Of a stretch of 64,000 nucleotides of DNA, positions 45,847 to 54,801 are shown piece after piece. Within the stretch, counting starts at the first letter, position 1; the number at the start of each line of letters is the position of its first letter. Below the pieces are notes generated by a model. That model saw nothing but the letters and a program-made list of their open reading frames with translations. It had not been told where the DNA came from and searched no databases. Source of the stretch: Nodosilinea nodulosa PCC 7104 (GTDB lineage Bacteria; Cyanobacteriota; Cyanobacteriia; Phormidesmidales; Phormidesmidaceae); NCBI RefSeq assembly GCF_000309385.1, contig NZ_JH976537.1, forward strand, positions 1,966,029 through 2,030,028, in the 5' to 3' direction. The translations under genes were made by a program, and so were the position numbers.

Positions 45847-46752
45847 CTACTCTGCCCCCGCGGCATGTAATCGATCGGCAAGCTCAGTAATCTTGTCGCC
45901 CATGGTCAGCTTTTGGCGCCAGCGAGTAGGGATTCCCAGTTCTCCGTAGTAGGCTCCGGCTACTTGACCACAGATGGCGGCGGTTGTGTCGGCATCATCG
46001 CCCAGATTGGCAGCAGCAAGAATGGCTTGTGCGTAGGTTTCTGTGGTTAGAAAACACCAGAGCGCAGCCTCTAAACTGTCGACAACGTATCCCGAACCGC
46101 GAATGTCGTCGGCTGGCTTGTTCTGATACTCCCCCCGAGCGATGGCCTGCAGGGCCGGAGATGCAGCCATCTCCAGGTCATTGCCAAAAAGAATTTCTGT
46201 TTTACTGGCTCCTGAGAGGGCGCGGAACAGCATGTCCCCAAACAAACGGCTGGCATCGACACATTCGGCGGCGCCATGGGTTGTGCGAGAGCTCTCACCA
46301 CAGAAGTGCAAAACGCGATCGCGATCTGAGGCATAGAACATGGGCACCGGGGCAAGCCGCATGAGGCAGCCGTTGCCAGCCGACCTGGGATGTGTGGAAC
46401 CGCTAAATGGATCGCCAGAGATTTTGTACTGAGCCAGAGCCTGCCTGACGGTATTGCCGATGTCAAAGCAGTCGCCAGTGCTGCTGAGGTAGCCGGTTTC
46501 GTGCCAATCGCAGTAGCGATTCATTTGATCGACGGCATCAAATCCACCGATTTCAATCAGGCTGGTGGCTAAGCACAGCGCCATGGATGTATCGTCGGTC
46601 CACTGGCCAGGCTTGAGGTTAAACGGCCCGCCGCCGACCATATCGACCACCGATGAAAATGAACCACGGCGACGAAATTCGACCGTTGTGCCCACGGCAT
46701 CGCCAGCGGCCAGCCCCAGTAAGCATCCTCGAAACCGTTCTGATGGATTCAT
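45847..46752 (-). CDS. ADP-ribosylglycohydrolase family protein
   Basis: 301 residues. Motifs for two Mg ions are intact: GLAAGDAVGTTVEF, GQWTDDTSMAL and the C-terminal NLGDDADTTAAICGQVAGAY. Such proteins (DraG/ARH type) remove ADP-ribose from proteins or related adducts. No ADP-ribosyltransferase is adjacent. Start MNPSERFRGCLLGL at 46752. It lies right of the IS630 element in the accessory region; its own stop is 36 bases from the IS end. Confidence 0.93.
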   Translation of the reverse strand: MNPSERFRGCLLGLAAGDAVGTTVEFRRRGSFSSVVDMVGGGPFNLKPGQWTDDTSMALCLATSLIEIGGFDAVDQMNRYCDWHETGYLSSTGDCFDIGNTVRQALAQYKISGDPFSGSTHPRSAGNGCLMRLAPVPMFYASDRDRVLHFCGESSRTTHGAAECVDASRLFGDMLFRALSGASKTEILFGNDLEMAASPALQAIARGEYQNKPADDIRGSGYVVDSLEAALWCFLTTETYAQAILAAANLGDDADTTAAICGQVAGAYYGELGIPTRWRQKLTMGDKITELADRLHAAGAE

Positions 46753-47227
46753 AGAAATTTTTTTAAGCCGGGCGTCAGCGTTATTTTGCTCGATCTCTCT
46801 GAAAAATTAAGGGCTCTCTGAAAAATTTAAGGGATGTTGGGTTAATTTACGAACGGTTCCGGCGGCTCTCTTACTTGCGTGGGCTTGAGCCTGGAGGGAT
46901 GCCCGATTGACTGACAAAACCCTAGAAACCCTTATGCTGCCGTAGGTTGGGTGAAGCGCCAGCGTAACCCAACAAAGCGATTACTGGTGTTGGGTTCTCT
47001 CCGCTGGAGACGCTACGCGAACGCTTTGCTCAACACCAACCTCCATCCGAACGTTTGTTGGTCAATCAGGGGGAGAAGCAGGCTGGGAGCTAGCTAACTC
47101 AGGCTCTGGCATACGGAAGCACTGTAGTGAGCATTACAACTCCCAGAGACAAACCCCGGCACCATCAGTGAAACGGTCTCCCGCAGCTGCACTGCTGCCC
47201 GGAACCGGCATTGGAGAGGCTGTCACC
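46753..47227. other. Repeat-rich intergenic region
   Basis: 475 bases with no gene. Holds a duplicated GGCTCTCTGAAAAATT-like unit at 46790-46830, the hairpin repeat at 46941-47040 and the start region of the response regulator. An in-frame extension of that regulator to 47168 is unlikely to be translated. Confidence 0.5.
46941..47040. repeat. Interspersed hairpin repeat of cyanobacterial type
   Basis: GTTGGGT (46946) pairs with AACCCAAC (46966), and TGGTGTTG (46985) with CAACACCA (47031). Between them is GGAGACGCTACGCGAACGCT, a sequence type scattered in many cyanobacterial genomes. Probably a non-autonomous repeat. Confidence 0.65.
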
Positions 47228-47902
47228 ATGCGAATTCTGTTGGTTGAGGACGATCATCTCCTGGCGGTGTCGCTATCGGAAGCCTTGGAAGCTCAGCGCT
47301 ACACCGTAGATGTTGCCCACGATGGTGAAATCGCCTGGCAGCAAATGAGTCTGTTGCCCTACGACCTGATGCTGATGGATGTAACGCTGCCCCAGGTGGA
47401 TGGCCTTACCCTGTGCCAGCGCATGCGATCGCACGGCTTGGCGTCCCCGGTGCTAATGCTAACGGCCCGCGATACGAGTTCCGACAAGGTGGCTGGGCTC
47501 GATGCCGGGGCAGATGCCTACATGGTTAAACCCTTTGACCTGTCTGAGCTGATTGCCCAAATTCGCGCCCTGCTGCGGCGAGGGCACATGGCCCAACCCA
47601 CGGCTTTACAGTGGGAAGCCCTGCGGCTGAACCCCAGCACCTACGAGGTGCTGTATCAAAATAATCCTATCTGTCTAACGCCGAAGGAGTTTGCCATTCT
47701 GGAGCTGCTGCTGCGCCACGGCCGCCGAGTGCTGAGTCGCCACTTTATTCTAGAGTCGATCTGGCACCTGGAAGATCCTCCGGGTGAGGAAACGGTTAAG
47801 GCCCACCTGAAGGCTCTGCGGCAGAAGCTCCGCAAAGCCGGGGCTCCTCGCAACTTCATTGAAACCATCCACGGCTTAGGCTATCGCCTGATGCCCTGCT
47901 GA
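47228..47902 (+). CDS. OmpR/PhoB-family response regulator
   Basis: 224 residues from the ATG at 47228 (MRILLVEDDHLLAVSLSEAL). Receiver: acidic pair D8/D9, phosphorylation site D51 in LMLMDVTLPQVDG, K101 in MVKPFDLSEL. Winged-helix effector: LTPKEFAILELLLRHGRRVL and FIETIHGLGYRLM. Ends 21 bases before the convergent stop of a CHASE-domain kinase, its probable partner. No other kinase lies near. Confidence 0.93.
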   Translation: MRILLVEDDHLLAVSLSEALEAQRYTVDVAHDGEIAWQQMSLLPYDLMLMDVTLPQVDGLTLCQRMRSHGLASPVLMLTARDTSSDKVAGLDAGADAYMVKPFDLSELIAQIRALLRRGHMAQPTALQWEALRLNPSTYEVLYQNNPICLTPKEFAILELLLRHGRRVLSRHFILESIWHLEDPPGEETVKAHLKALRQKLRKAGAPRNFIETIHGLGYRLMPC

Positions 47903-47923
47903 GGCTTGCCCCCAGCGATCGCA

Positions 47924-49690
47924 TCAGTGGACCCTGGGCAAAACGGCTGCAATGCAGGTTCCCCCCGTGGGTTCGCTTTGAACGGTTAAATGTCCTGCCA
48001 TCAGCTCCACGCAGGTTTTTGCCACCGCTAGCCCCAGCCCCGTACCCTGCACCTGACCCACATTGTCGCCGCGATAAAACGCCTCAAAAATGTGCCCCTG
48101 GGCCGCCGTTGGAATGCCGATACCCCGATCGATGACCTGGAAGGTCCAGGTTTCTGCCGTAGCCGTGACCACCAGGCGAATGGGGCAGCCAGGGGGAGAA
48201 TACTTAACCGCATTGGACAACAGGTTGGTGAGCACCGATTGCAGCAGCTTTTTATCGAAATAGACTTTGACTTCCAAATCCTGGCCCTCTAGCAAAAGGG
48301 TTTGGCCGGGCAGAAGCTGAATTTGATCGCACACCTGACGGCAAAACAGCCCCAGTTCTAAAATTTCGGGGTTCACCTCCAGCTTGCCTGCCTCGGCCCG
48401 CGTCAGCATTAAGATATCTTCGACCAGCTGCCCCATGCGGCGAGCCGCCAGCTGAATGCGCTCCACTACAGTGGTCTGCTGCTGGGGGGTCAGGCTGTCT
48501 CGATTGGCCCCCAGGGACTGGGCGGAAACGCTGATGACGCTGAGGGGAGTCCGCAACTCGTGGGAGGCCATGGAAAACAGGCGCAGTTTTAGATCGCTGA
48601 GCTCGCGGCTGCGCCGTAGTTCCGACTGCCAGCGCGTCAGGTAAACCAGCAGGACCGTTGTGAGCAAGAGACCAATTAGCGCCGTCGCCAGCGCGGCCCA
48701 GGGGAGGGCGGGATAGCGAGGCGGTAGAAACAAAAGCTGCCACTCCCGCTGACCCAGGCTCAGGGTTGCCGTGCAGCTGAGGCCGGGGGCGCAAAGGAGG
48801 GCGGGGCTAGGGATCTCTACCCCAGACCTCCCCACCGGGAATTGCCCTTTGCCCCAGTCGGAAACCACCTGCTGTTTCTCCGCATCGTAGAAACCCAGCA
48901 GCTGCTCATCGTCTTTAGCCGTCCGATCCAAGATGTAAAAATCGACGTCGTAATCCAGATCGGTGAGCGACTCTTCCACCACATCGGCGACCCGAAATAC
49001 GCCCAGAATGTAGCCCTGGAGCCGCTGCCGCCGCTGGGTCAGGCTGATTGCAGATTGGCGATAGACCGGCAGAAACACCAAAAAGCTGTACTGGTTCTCG
49101 GCCCTGTCCTGCACCAGCTGAATCCGCCCCGTGGCGGCCATTTCCCCCGTATCCCTGGCGCGCTCCAGGGCGATGCGGCGCGTGCTGTCAGAGGCTAAGT
49201 CGTACCCTAACGCGGCCTCATTGGTCTGCCAGGGCTCTAAAAAGGTGACGGGCACGTAGCTGCTGCGCTCTGAGGCCCGCACCAGGTTGCCCGCAGCATT
49301 TCGCTCGGTGATGCCCAGCTCTGGCTGTCGGGTTCTGGTCTGGAGCCACTGCTCGTAGGCGGTGCGATCGCGCTGGCTGAGCAGGGGTGCCCACTCCAAC
49401 GCCTGAATGCCCGGATAGGTCGCGATCGCCCGCTGGACAAATCGACTAAACGCTGGCTCAGTCACAGCTTGGGCATTGGCGCTATACAAGTCGCCCACCG
49501 ACAGCAGCAGCTCGTTGTAGCGATTGGTGGTGCGCTGCAATGCGGTTGTCAGGTTGTTGATTTGCTTTTGAAACTCGCTTTGGCGAGACAGTCGCTCCCA
49601 TCGACCCACCCAGAATGTGGCCGCCAAGGTTGTGCCCAGGCCCAAAGCCAGAATAAGCCCGAAGGGAAGATGGCGGGAACGGAAAGACAT
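47924..49690 (-). CDS. CHASE-domain sensor histidine kinase
   Basis: 588 residues from the ATG at 49690 (MSFRSRHLPFGLILALGLG). TM1 at about 10-28; periplasmic CHASE domain (about 60-250: FVQRAIATYPGIQALEWAPL, GYDLASDSTRRIALERARDT, VFLPVYR); TM2 about 330-350; HisKA with FSMASHELRTPLSVISVSAQ; HATPase with N-box (NLLSNAVKYSPPGC), G1 (DRGIGIP) and G2 (GTGLGLAVA). CHASE domains bind small extracellular ligands. Unusually it faces its probable regulator tail-to-tail. Confidence 0.93.
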   Translation of the reverse strand: MSFRSRHLPFGLILALGLGTTLAATFWVGRWERLSRQSEFQKQINNLTTALQRTTNRYNELLLSVGDLYSANAQAVTEPAFSRFVQRAIATYPGIQALEWAPLLSQRDRTAYEQWLQTRTRQPELGITERNAAGNLVRASERSSYVPVTFLEPWQTNEAALGYDLASDSTRRIALERARDTGEMAATGRIQLVQDRAENQYSFLVFLPVYRQSAISLTQRRQRLQGYILGVFRVADVVEESLTDLDYDVDFYILDRTAKDDEQLLGFYDAEKQQVVSDWGKGQFPVGRSGVEIPSPALLCAPGLSCTATLSLGQREWQLLFLPPRYPALPWAALATALIGLLLTTVLLVYLTRWQSELRRSRELSDLKLRLFSMASHELRTPLSVISVSAQSLGANRDSLTPQQQTTVVERIQLAARRMGQLVEDILMLTRAEAGKLEVNPEILELGLFCRQVCDQIQLLPGQTLLLEGQDLEVKVYFDKKLLQSVLTNLLSNAVKYSPPGCPIRLVVTATAETWTFQVIDRGIGIPTAAQGHIFEAFYRGDNVGQVQGTGLGLAVAKTCVELMAGHLTVQSEPTGGTCIAAVLPRVH

Positions 49691-49747
49691 GGAAATAATC
49701 TGCAAGAATGCTTATTGTTGCATAGCTTTTGAAATTGGAAAAACGGC

Positions 49748-50146
49748 ATGACTGAAATGCTTAAACTAGCCGTCAACGGCACTTTAATGCGCGGCCTAGA
49801 GCTGAATTCTAACCTCTTAAATGTGGGGGGTAGGTTTCTCTATGAGGCGACAACGACACCCACCTATCGCCTTTGGTCCATTGGCGATGTACACCCTGCG
49901 ATGGTCCGGGTAAATGAGGGAGGTACAGCGGTAGCCCTAGAGATTTGGGCGGTGCCAGCGGCAGGCTTGATCCAGGTATTACAGCAGGAACCGCCAGGAC
50001 TCTCGATTGGCAAAGTCAAGCTGAGCAGCGGAGAAGTCGTGCTGGGGGTATTGGCAGAACCCATTTTGTGTGAGGGGCAAACGGAGATTACCAGCTACAA
50101 CGGTTGGCGGGCTTATATGGCAGAAAGAGCGATCGCCACAAAATGA
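49748..50146 (+). CDS. Allophanate-hydrolase C-terminal-like (AtzF-C) domain protein
   Basis: 132 residues. The sequence MLKLAVNGTLMRGLELNSNL, then EATTTPTYRLWSIGDVHPAM, GGTAVALEIWAVP and GEVVLGVLAEPILCEGQTEI resembles the C-terminal domain of AtzF-type allophanate hydrolase (gamma-glutamylcyclotransferase-like fold) without the amidase part. Such stand-alone proteins are often next to amide or urea transport genes. It starts 57 bases from the divergent kinase and precedes the ABC operon, so may be co-transcribed with it. Confidence 0.78.
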   Translation: MTEMLKLAVNGTLMRGLELNSNLLNVGGRFLYEATTTPTYRLWSIGDVHPAMVRVNEGGTAVALEIWAVPAAGLIQVLQQEPPGLSIGKVKLSSGEVVLGVLAEPILCEGQTEITSYNGWRAYMAERAIATK

Positions 50147-50336
50147 CGTCTTGGGATAATCTTCCCGATTTCTTCCCGATTTCTTCTCGAAATTTTGCCG
50201 GGGATAAAGATAGGTTTAAGCCTAACTTTTAGGTGAACTTCAGCTGGCCTCTTTTAGATTGTAGTAATTTTTACTGTTTTTTGAAAGACGCCAGCAAAGT
50301 TTATTTTCTACCTTTACCTACACCCCAAACATTGCC

Positions 50337-52016
50337 ATGCGACGCCGACGCCTAATCAAAACCAGCCTGGGTCTGACCGTCGGGCTAACCCTGGCTAACG
50401 GGCTCAAAGCCTGTAGCTCCAAACCATCTTCCTCCGATTCAGCCGCTGCCCCCGATGCAGCGGGCAAAGTCTCCGACGCGAAGCTAACCATGGTGCAGGG
50501 GGGAGGCTTTCCCAACGGCCTGGATCTGCACCGGGTGGGTACGAACCGCCCGGCCTACGGCATTTCCTGGGCGATGTACGACCGGCTGATGACTTTTGGC
50601 ACCAAAGAGCTGCCGGATGGGTCGCTTTCCTACGACTACACCGTGCTAAAACCCGAACTGGCAGAAAGCTGGGAAATGGCCGAAGACGGCATGTCCGTCA
50701 CCTTCAACCTGCGGCAAGATGCCACCTTCCACGATGGCGCGCCGGTCACTGCTAACGACGTCAAATGGTCCTACGACCGGGCCGTATCGATCGGCGGCTT
50801 TCCGACCTTTCAAATGAAGGCCGGTGCCCTGGAAAATCCTGACCAGTTTGAGGCCGTCCATGACCACACCTTCCGGGTCAAGTTTCTGCGCCCCGACAAG
50901 CTGACCATGATCGACATGGCGGTGCCGATTCCGGTAATTATTAACGCCGAGTTGGTGAAGCCCCACCTGACCACCGAAGATCCCTGGGGGGCCGAGTGGC
51001 TCAACAATAACGATGCGGGCGGCGGCGCGTACACCCTGAGCGAGTTCAAGCCCAACGAGCGCATTACCCTGACCCGCTTTGACGACTGGAAGTCTGGCCC
51101 CCTGCCCCAGATCAAAGACGTGATTGTGCTGAACGTACCGGAGGCAGGCAACCGCCGCGCTCTGCTGGAAAAAGGCGACATCGACATCAACTACGACCTC
51201 TCGGAAAAAGACCAGAAAGAACTGGCGGCGATGGACAAGTTCGCCATGGTCTCGACGCCGATTGAGAACTGCCTGTACTCCGTCGATATGCACAGCAACC
51301 CCGAGCTAAAGGGGAAAGAAAACCCCTTCGCCGACGTGAAGGTGCGCCAGGCGGTGGCCTACGCCATTCCCTACGACGCAATTATGGATACGGCGCTGTA
51401 CGGCCAGGCCGTGCCCATGTACGGCACCGGCAGCTTTGAGCCAGATTCTGTCACCTGGCCCCAGCCCACTCCCTACAAAACCGACCTGGACATGGCCAAA
51501 AAGCTGATGGCCGAATCGGGCTATCCCAGCGGATTTGAGACCACCATCGCCTTCGACATGGGCACCAAAGAATGGGCCGAGCCGGCGGTGACCCTAATTC
51601 AGGAATCCCTGGCCGAAATCGGTATCACAGCCAGTATCGAAAAAGTGCCCAACGCCAACTTCCGCTCGGTGCTGGTGGAGAAGAGCCGCCCGATGATCAT
51701 CAACAACTTCGGCGGCTGGCTCAACTATCCCGACTACTTCTTCTTCTACGCCTACCATGGGCAGGATGCGACCTTTAACGGCAGCTCCTACAAAAACCCT
51801 GAAATGGACAAGCTGATTGAGGGTGCCCTGGCCTCAGAACCAGGCGAACCCGAATACGAGAAGGATGTGGAGAAATTTATCGGCCTGGCCTGGCAGGAAA
51901 TGCCTCGGGTGCCCCTGGTGCAGCCGAAGCTTTCGGTGGCGATGCAGCCCAGCGTCAGCGGCTACCAGTACTGGTTCCACCGGCAGCTGGATTTCCGGCA
52001 GTTGGAGAAGGCTTAG
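50337..52016 (+). CDS. ABC transporter substrate-binding protein, peptide/nickel (SBP_bac_5) type
   Basis: 559 residues. The N-terminus (RRRRLIKTSLGLTVGLTLAN then ACSS) has a basic stretch, hydrophobic core and lipobox-like LKAC, so it is probably an exported lipoprotein. SBP_bac_5 features: YDRLMTF, LKPELAESWEMAEDGMSVTF, LRQDATFHDGAPVTANDVKW and VRQAVAYAIPYDAIMDTALY. Family members bind oligopeptides, nickel or other small molecules. First transport gene of an operon with two permeases and two ATPases. The substrate is not evident. Confidence 0.92.
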   Translation: MRRRRLIKTSLGLTVGLTLANGLKACSSKPSSSDSAAAPDAAGKVSDAKLTMVQGGGFPNGLDLHRVGTNRPAYGISWAMYDRLMTFGTKELPDGSLSYDYTVLKPELAESWEMAEDGMSVTFNLRQDATFHDGAPVTANDVKWSYDRAVSIGGFPTFQMKAGALENPDQFEAVHDHTFRVKFLRPDKLTMIDMAVPIPVIINAELVKPHLTTEDPWGAEWLNNNDAGGGAYTLSEFKPNERITLTRFDDWKSGPLPQIKDVIVLNVPEAGNRRALLEKGDIDINYDLSEKDQKELAAMDKFAMVSTPIENCLYSVDMHSNPELKGKENPFADVKVRQAVAYAIPYDAIMDTALYGQAVPMYGTGSFEPDSVTWPQPTPYKTDLDMAKKLMAESGYPSGFETTIAFDMGTKEWAEPAVTLIQESLAEIGITASIEKVPNANFRSVLVEKSRPMIINNFGGWLNYPDYFFFYAYHGQDATFNGSSYKNPEMDKLIEGALASEPGEPEYEKDVEKFIGLAWQEMPRVPLVQPKLSVAMQPSVSGYQYWFHRQLDFRQLEKA

Positions 52017-52021
52017 GAAAG

Positions 52022-52190
52022 TGGGGGTGCGAGGGTGCGAGGGTGCGGGGGCGCGAGGGTGCGAGGGTGCGAGGGTGCGGGGGTGCGGGGGCGCAAGCTT
52101 CTCGGTTCTCAAATGTTTATCCCCTCCACCCCCCTTGCTCCCCTGCTCCCCTGCTCCCCTGCTCCCCTGCTCCCCTGCTCCCCCGCCCCT
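52022..52190. repeat. Octamer repeats in the SBP-permease spacer
   Basis: About nine copies of GGTGCGAG/GGTGCGGG (52022-52096), then about six tandem copies of GCTCCCCT (52136-52190). The second block is complementary in type to the first (purine-rich versus pyrimidine-rich on the plus strand). An open frame crosses the block, but it is not protein coding. Confidence 0.8.
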
Positions 52191-52234
52191 TCGCGCGCTC
52201 TGCCAATGCATCATCCCGCAACTTGAGACCCACC

Positions 52235-53263
52235 ATGGCCAAACATTCCATCAGCAAAATTATCGGACAGCGCATCTTAGGGGCAATTCCCAGCGTCATC
52301 GGCGTGGTGATTGTTACATTTCTGCTGACCCGCGCTCTGCCCGGCGACCCGGCGGCCTTCTTTGCTGGACCTGCCGCGACGGCTGAGGCGATCGATGAGG
52401 TGCGCCGTAACCTGGGGCTGGATAAAACCCTGCTGGAGCAGTTTTTTCTGTATATCGGCGACCTGTTTCGAGGCGACCTGGGGGTATCGCTGACGACGGG
52501 GCAGACGGTGGGGTATGACCTCCTGACCCGACTCCCCGCTTCCCTTGAGTTAACGCTGGCGGGGCTGGTGTTTGCGATCGCCCTGGCTCTGCCCCTGGGC
52601 ATTCTCGCCGCCACCCGCCCCAACTCCTGGATCGACCACGGCGTGCGCTTGCTGGCCACCGCTGGGGTATCGCTACCCACCTTCTTCACCGGGCTGTTTT
52701 TGATCTATGTGCTGTATTATCAGCTGGGCATTGCCCCTGCGCCCCTGGGTCGCCTGGATATTCTGTTCAGCCCGCCCACTCACATCACCGGCTTTTATTT
52801 AATCGATAGCCTGCTGACCGGCGATCTGGAACTGTTCTGGGTGGCCGCCTCCCAGCTAGTTTTGCCCGCCATTACCCTGGGGCTGTTTGCCCTGGCCCCG
52901 CTGGCCCGCGTCACTCGCGCCTCCATGCTGGGGATGCTCTCCAGCGACTTCATTCGCACCGCTCGCGCCAGCGGTTTGCCGCCTCGCCAGGTGCTGTTTG
53001 GCTACGCTTTTCGCAACGCCATGCTGCCAGTGATTACGACTCTAGGCGTGGTGTTTAGCTTTCTGCTGGGGGCCAACATTTTGGTGGAGAAGGTCTTTGC
53101 CTGGCCCGGCATTGGCTCCTACGCGGTTGAGGCGCTGGTGGCATCGGACTACGCCCCCATTCAAGGATTCATTCTGACCATGGCGCTGCTGTACGTGGTG
53201 CTGAATTTGCTGATCGACCTGCTCTACGTGGTGATTGACCCAAGAGCGGGGGTGGATGCGTAG
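52235..53263 (+). CDS. ABC transporter permease, DppB type
   Basis: 342 residues from the ATG at 52235 (MAKHSISKIIGQRILGAIPS). RALPGDPAAFF and the six-helix membrane domain with EAA-loop-like DFIRTARASGLPPRQVLFG are typical of the DppB/OppB permeases. The long upstream open frame to 52043 is an artefact of the octamer repeats. Works with the DppC-type permease downstream. Confidence 0.93.
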   Translation: MAKHSISKIIGQRILGAIPSVIGVVIVTFLLTRALPGDPAAFFAGPAATAEAIDEVRRNLGLDKTLLEQFFLYIGDLFRGDLGVSLTTGQTVGYDLLTRLPASLELTLAGLVFAIALALPLGILAATRPNSWIDHGVRLLATAGVSLPTFFTGLFLIYVLYYQLGIAPAPLGRLDILFSPPTHITGFYLIDSLLTGDLELFWVAASQLVLPAITLGLFALAPLARVTRASMLGMLSSDFIRTARASGLPPRQVLFGYAFRNAMLPVITTLGVVFSFLLGANILVEKVFAWPGIGSYAVEALVASDYAPIQGFILTMALLYVVLNLLIDLLYVVIDPRAGVDA

Positions 53264-53430
53264 GAAGGCGGGGGATCCGGGGAGCGGAGGGGCTGGGGGG
53301 CGTAAGGGGCCAGATACTCACTGTCTCTCACCTCCTCAATGCTCAGGTGCTCATATCCCTCTCTCCCCATCTCCCCTGCCCCCTTAGCTCCCCTGCTCCC
53401 TAGCCCCTAGCTCCCACCCATCCCTCTCCC
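53264..53430. repeat. C-rich spacer repeats between permeases
   Basis: First a purine tract (GGCGGGGGATCCGGGGAGCG), then CCCCTGCCCCCTTAGCTCCC and CTGCTCCCTAGCCCCTAGCT. The same TCCCCTGC class of words as in the other spacers of this operon. Confidence 0.65.
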
Positions 53431-54279
53431 ATGACGACCACCACCTTCCAACACACCCGCTACGTGATCAGCGAAAACTGGATCACCTTTGGCGCTTTCG
53501 CTCTGTTTCTAGTGTTCGTGCTGTTCGCCATTTTTGGCGAGGCCGTTGCTCCCTACGATCCGCTGGCCAGCAATTCTGCGATCGCCCTTCAGCCCCCATC
53601 CCTCTACCACTGGTTTGGCACCGATCAGCTGGGGCGAGATGTGCTCAGCCGGGTGATGGTGGCCACTCGGCTCGACCTGGGCATTGCGGTGATGGCGGTG
53701 GCGCTGTCGTTTTTGGTCGGCAGCCTGTTGGGCACCTGTGCTGGGTACTTTGGCGGCTGGGCTGACCGTATTATCTCCCGCTGCATCGATACGCTGATGG
53801 CCTTTCCGCTGTTTGTGCTGGCCATGGGGCTGGTCGCCGCCCTGGGCAACACGGTAGAAAACATCATTCTGGCGACGGCGGTGATCAACCTGCCGCTATA
53901 TACGCGGGTGGTGCGCTCCGAAGTGCTGGTGCGGCGCGATGCGGGGTTTGTAGAAGCAGCCCGGCTGACCGGCAACGGCGACTGGCGAATCATGGCCAAG
54001 CACCTGTTCCCCAACGTGCTGCCGGTGATGATGGTGCATGTGTCGCTCAACATGGGTTGGGCCATTCTCAACGCCGCTGGGCTGTCGTTTATTGGCCTGG
54101 GCGTTCAGCCCCCCACGCCGGAATGGGGCATCATGGTGGCCGAAGGGGCGACCTACATTGTCTCGGGGGAGTGGTGGATGGCGCTGTTCCCCGGCGCGGT
54201 GCTGATGCTGGCGGTGTTTTGCTTTAACCTGCTGGGCGATGGGCTGCGGGATTTGATCGATCCGAGGATGCGAACTTGA
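53431..54279 (+). CDS. ABC transporter permease, DppC type
   Basis: 282 residues. A DppC/OppC-type protein with LFGTDQLGRDVLSRV-like motif (here WFGTDQLGRDVLSRVMVATR), the EAA loop FVEAARLTGNGDWRIMAKHL and GLSFIGLGVQPPTPEWGIMV. About six membrane helices. Pairs with the DppB-type permease. Start MTTTTFQHTRYV at 53431 lacks a clear Shine-Dalgarno, as the region before it is C-rich repeat. Confidence 0.93.
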   Translation: MTTTTFQHTRYVISENWITFGAFALFLVFVLFAIFGEAVAPYDPLASNSAIALQPPSLYHWFGTDQLGRDVLSRVMVATRLDLGIAVMAVALSFLVGSLLGTCAGYFGGWADRIISRCIDTLMAFPLFVLAMGLVAALGNTVENIILATAVINLPLYTRVVRSEVLVRRDAGFVEAARLTGNGDWRIMAKHLFPNVLPVMMVHVSLNMGWAILNAAGLSFIGLGVQPPTPEWGIMVAEGATYIVSGEWWMALFPGAVLMLAVFCFNLLGDGLRDLIDPRMRT

Positions 54280-54325
54280 GGAAGGTGGGGGAGCAGGGGA
54301 GCCAGGGGGCAGGGGAGAAGGATAT

Positions 54326-54697
54326 TTAGATCAGCCAGGGGGCAGGGTTGTGGATGATTTTGACGAGCTTGCCGAGAATACGGTCGTAGTTGTTTTCGAG
54401 TTCTGAGCCTAATTCCTCGCTTAAGTAACCGCAAGTAACCGCAAATTTAATCCAGGTTTGAGTCTCAGCGGCTTCTGCTTCAGAATCGCTCAATTTAGCC
54501 ACAAAAGCCGCTTTATACCGACGTTTTCGCCATGCCTCAGCCAGGTTTGCCCATGCCGATCGAGACGACCGCCGAATTTGATCCGTTAATGAATAGCGTT
54601 CCTCCTTAGGAAAGCACTGGCTCACCTTAAAAACCTGCATCGCCATCTCAAATGCGAGCTGATAAACCTCCAACCCCTGATGCCCCCGAATCGCCAT
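54326..54697 (-). CDS. Four-helix bundle protein (S23 / rRNA intervening-sequence type), antisense in the ABC operon
   Basis: 123 residues: HQGLEVYQLAFEMAMQVFKV, DQIRRSSRSAWANLAEAWRK and AETQTWIKFAVTCGYLSEEL are the family pattern. These proteins were first seen in 23S rRNA intervening sequences but many are free-standing, as here; function unknown, possibly linked with diversity or mobile elements. It is the only minus-strand gene between the permease and ATPase genes. C-rich octamer repeats flank both sides. Confidence 0.88.
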   Translation of the reverse strand: MAIRGHQGLEVYQLAFEMAMQVFKVSQCFPKEERYSLTDQIRRSSRSAWANLAEAWRKRRYKAAFVAKLSDSEAEAAETQTWIKFAVTCGYLSEELGSELENNYDRILGKLVKIIHNPAPWLI

Positions 54698-54729
54698 TTT
54701 CCAGACCCCTAAAAAACTGCTCCTATTTT

Positions 54730-54801
54730 TCCCCCCTCTCCCCTGCTCCCCCTCTCCCCTGCTCCCCCTCTCCCCTGCTCCCCCTCTCCCCTGCCCCCAC
54801 C
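54730..54801 (+). repeat. Tandem 16-mer before the DppD-type start codon
   Basis: CTCCCCTGCTCCCCCT recurs about four times and ends one base before the ATG at 54802, so no ordinary ribosome-binding site is present. Built from the same octamer word as the other spacers. Confidence 0.8.

Noticed and set aside
52022-52190. Possible CRISPR or coding repeat (Leu-Pro-Cys-Ser-rich frame)
   Set aside because: The units are eight bases with no spacers, and the frame only arises from the repeat; translation starts at 52235.
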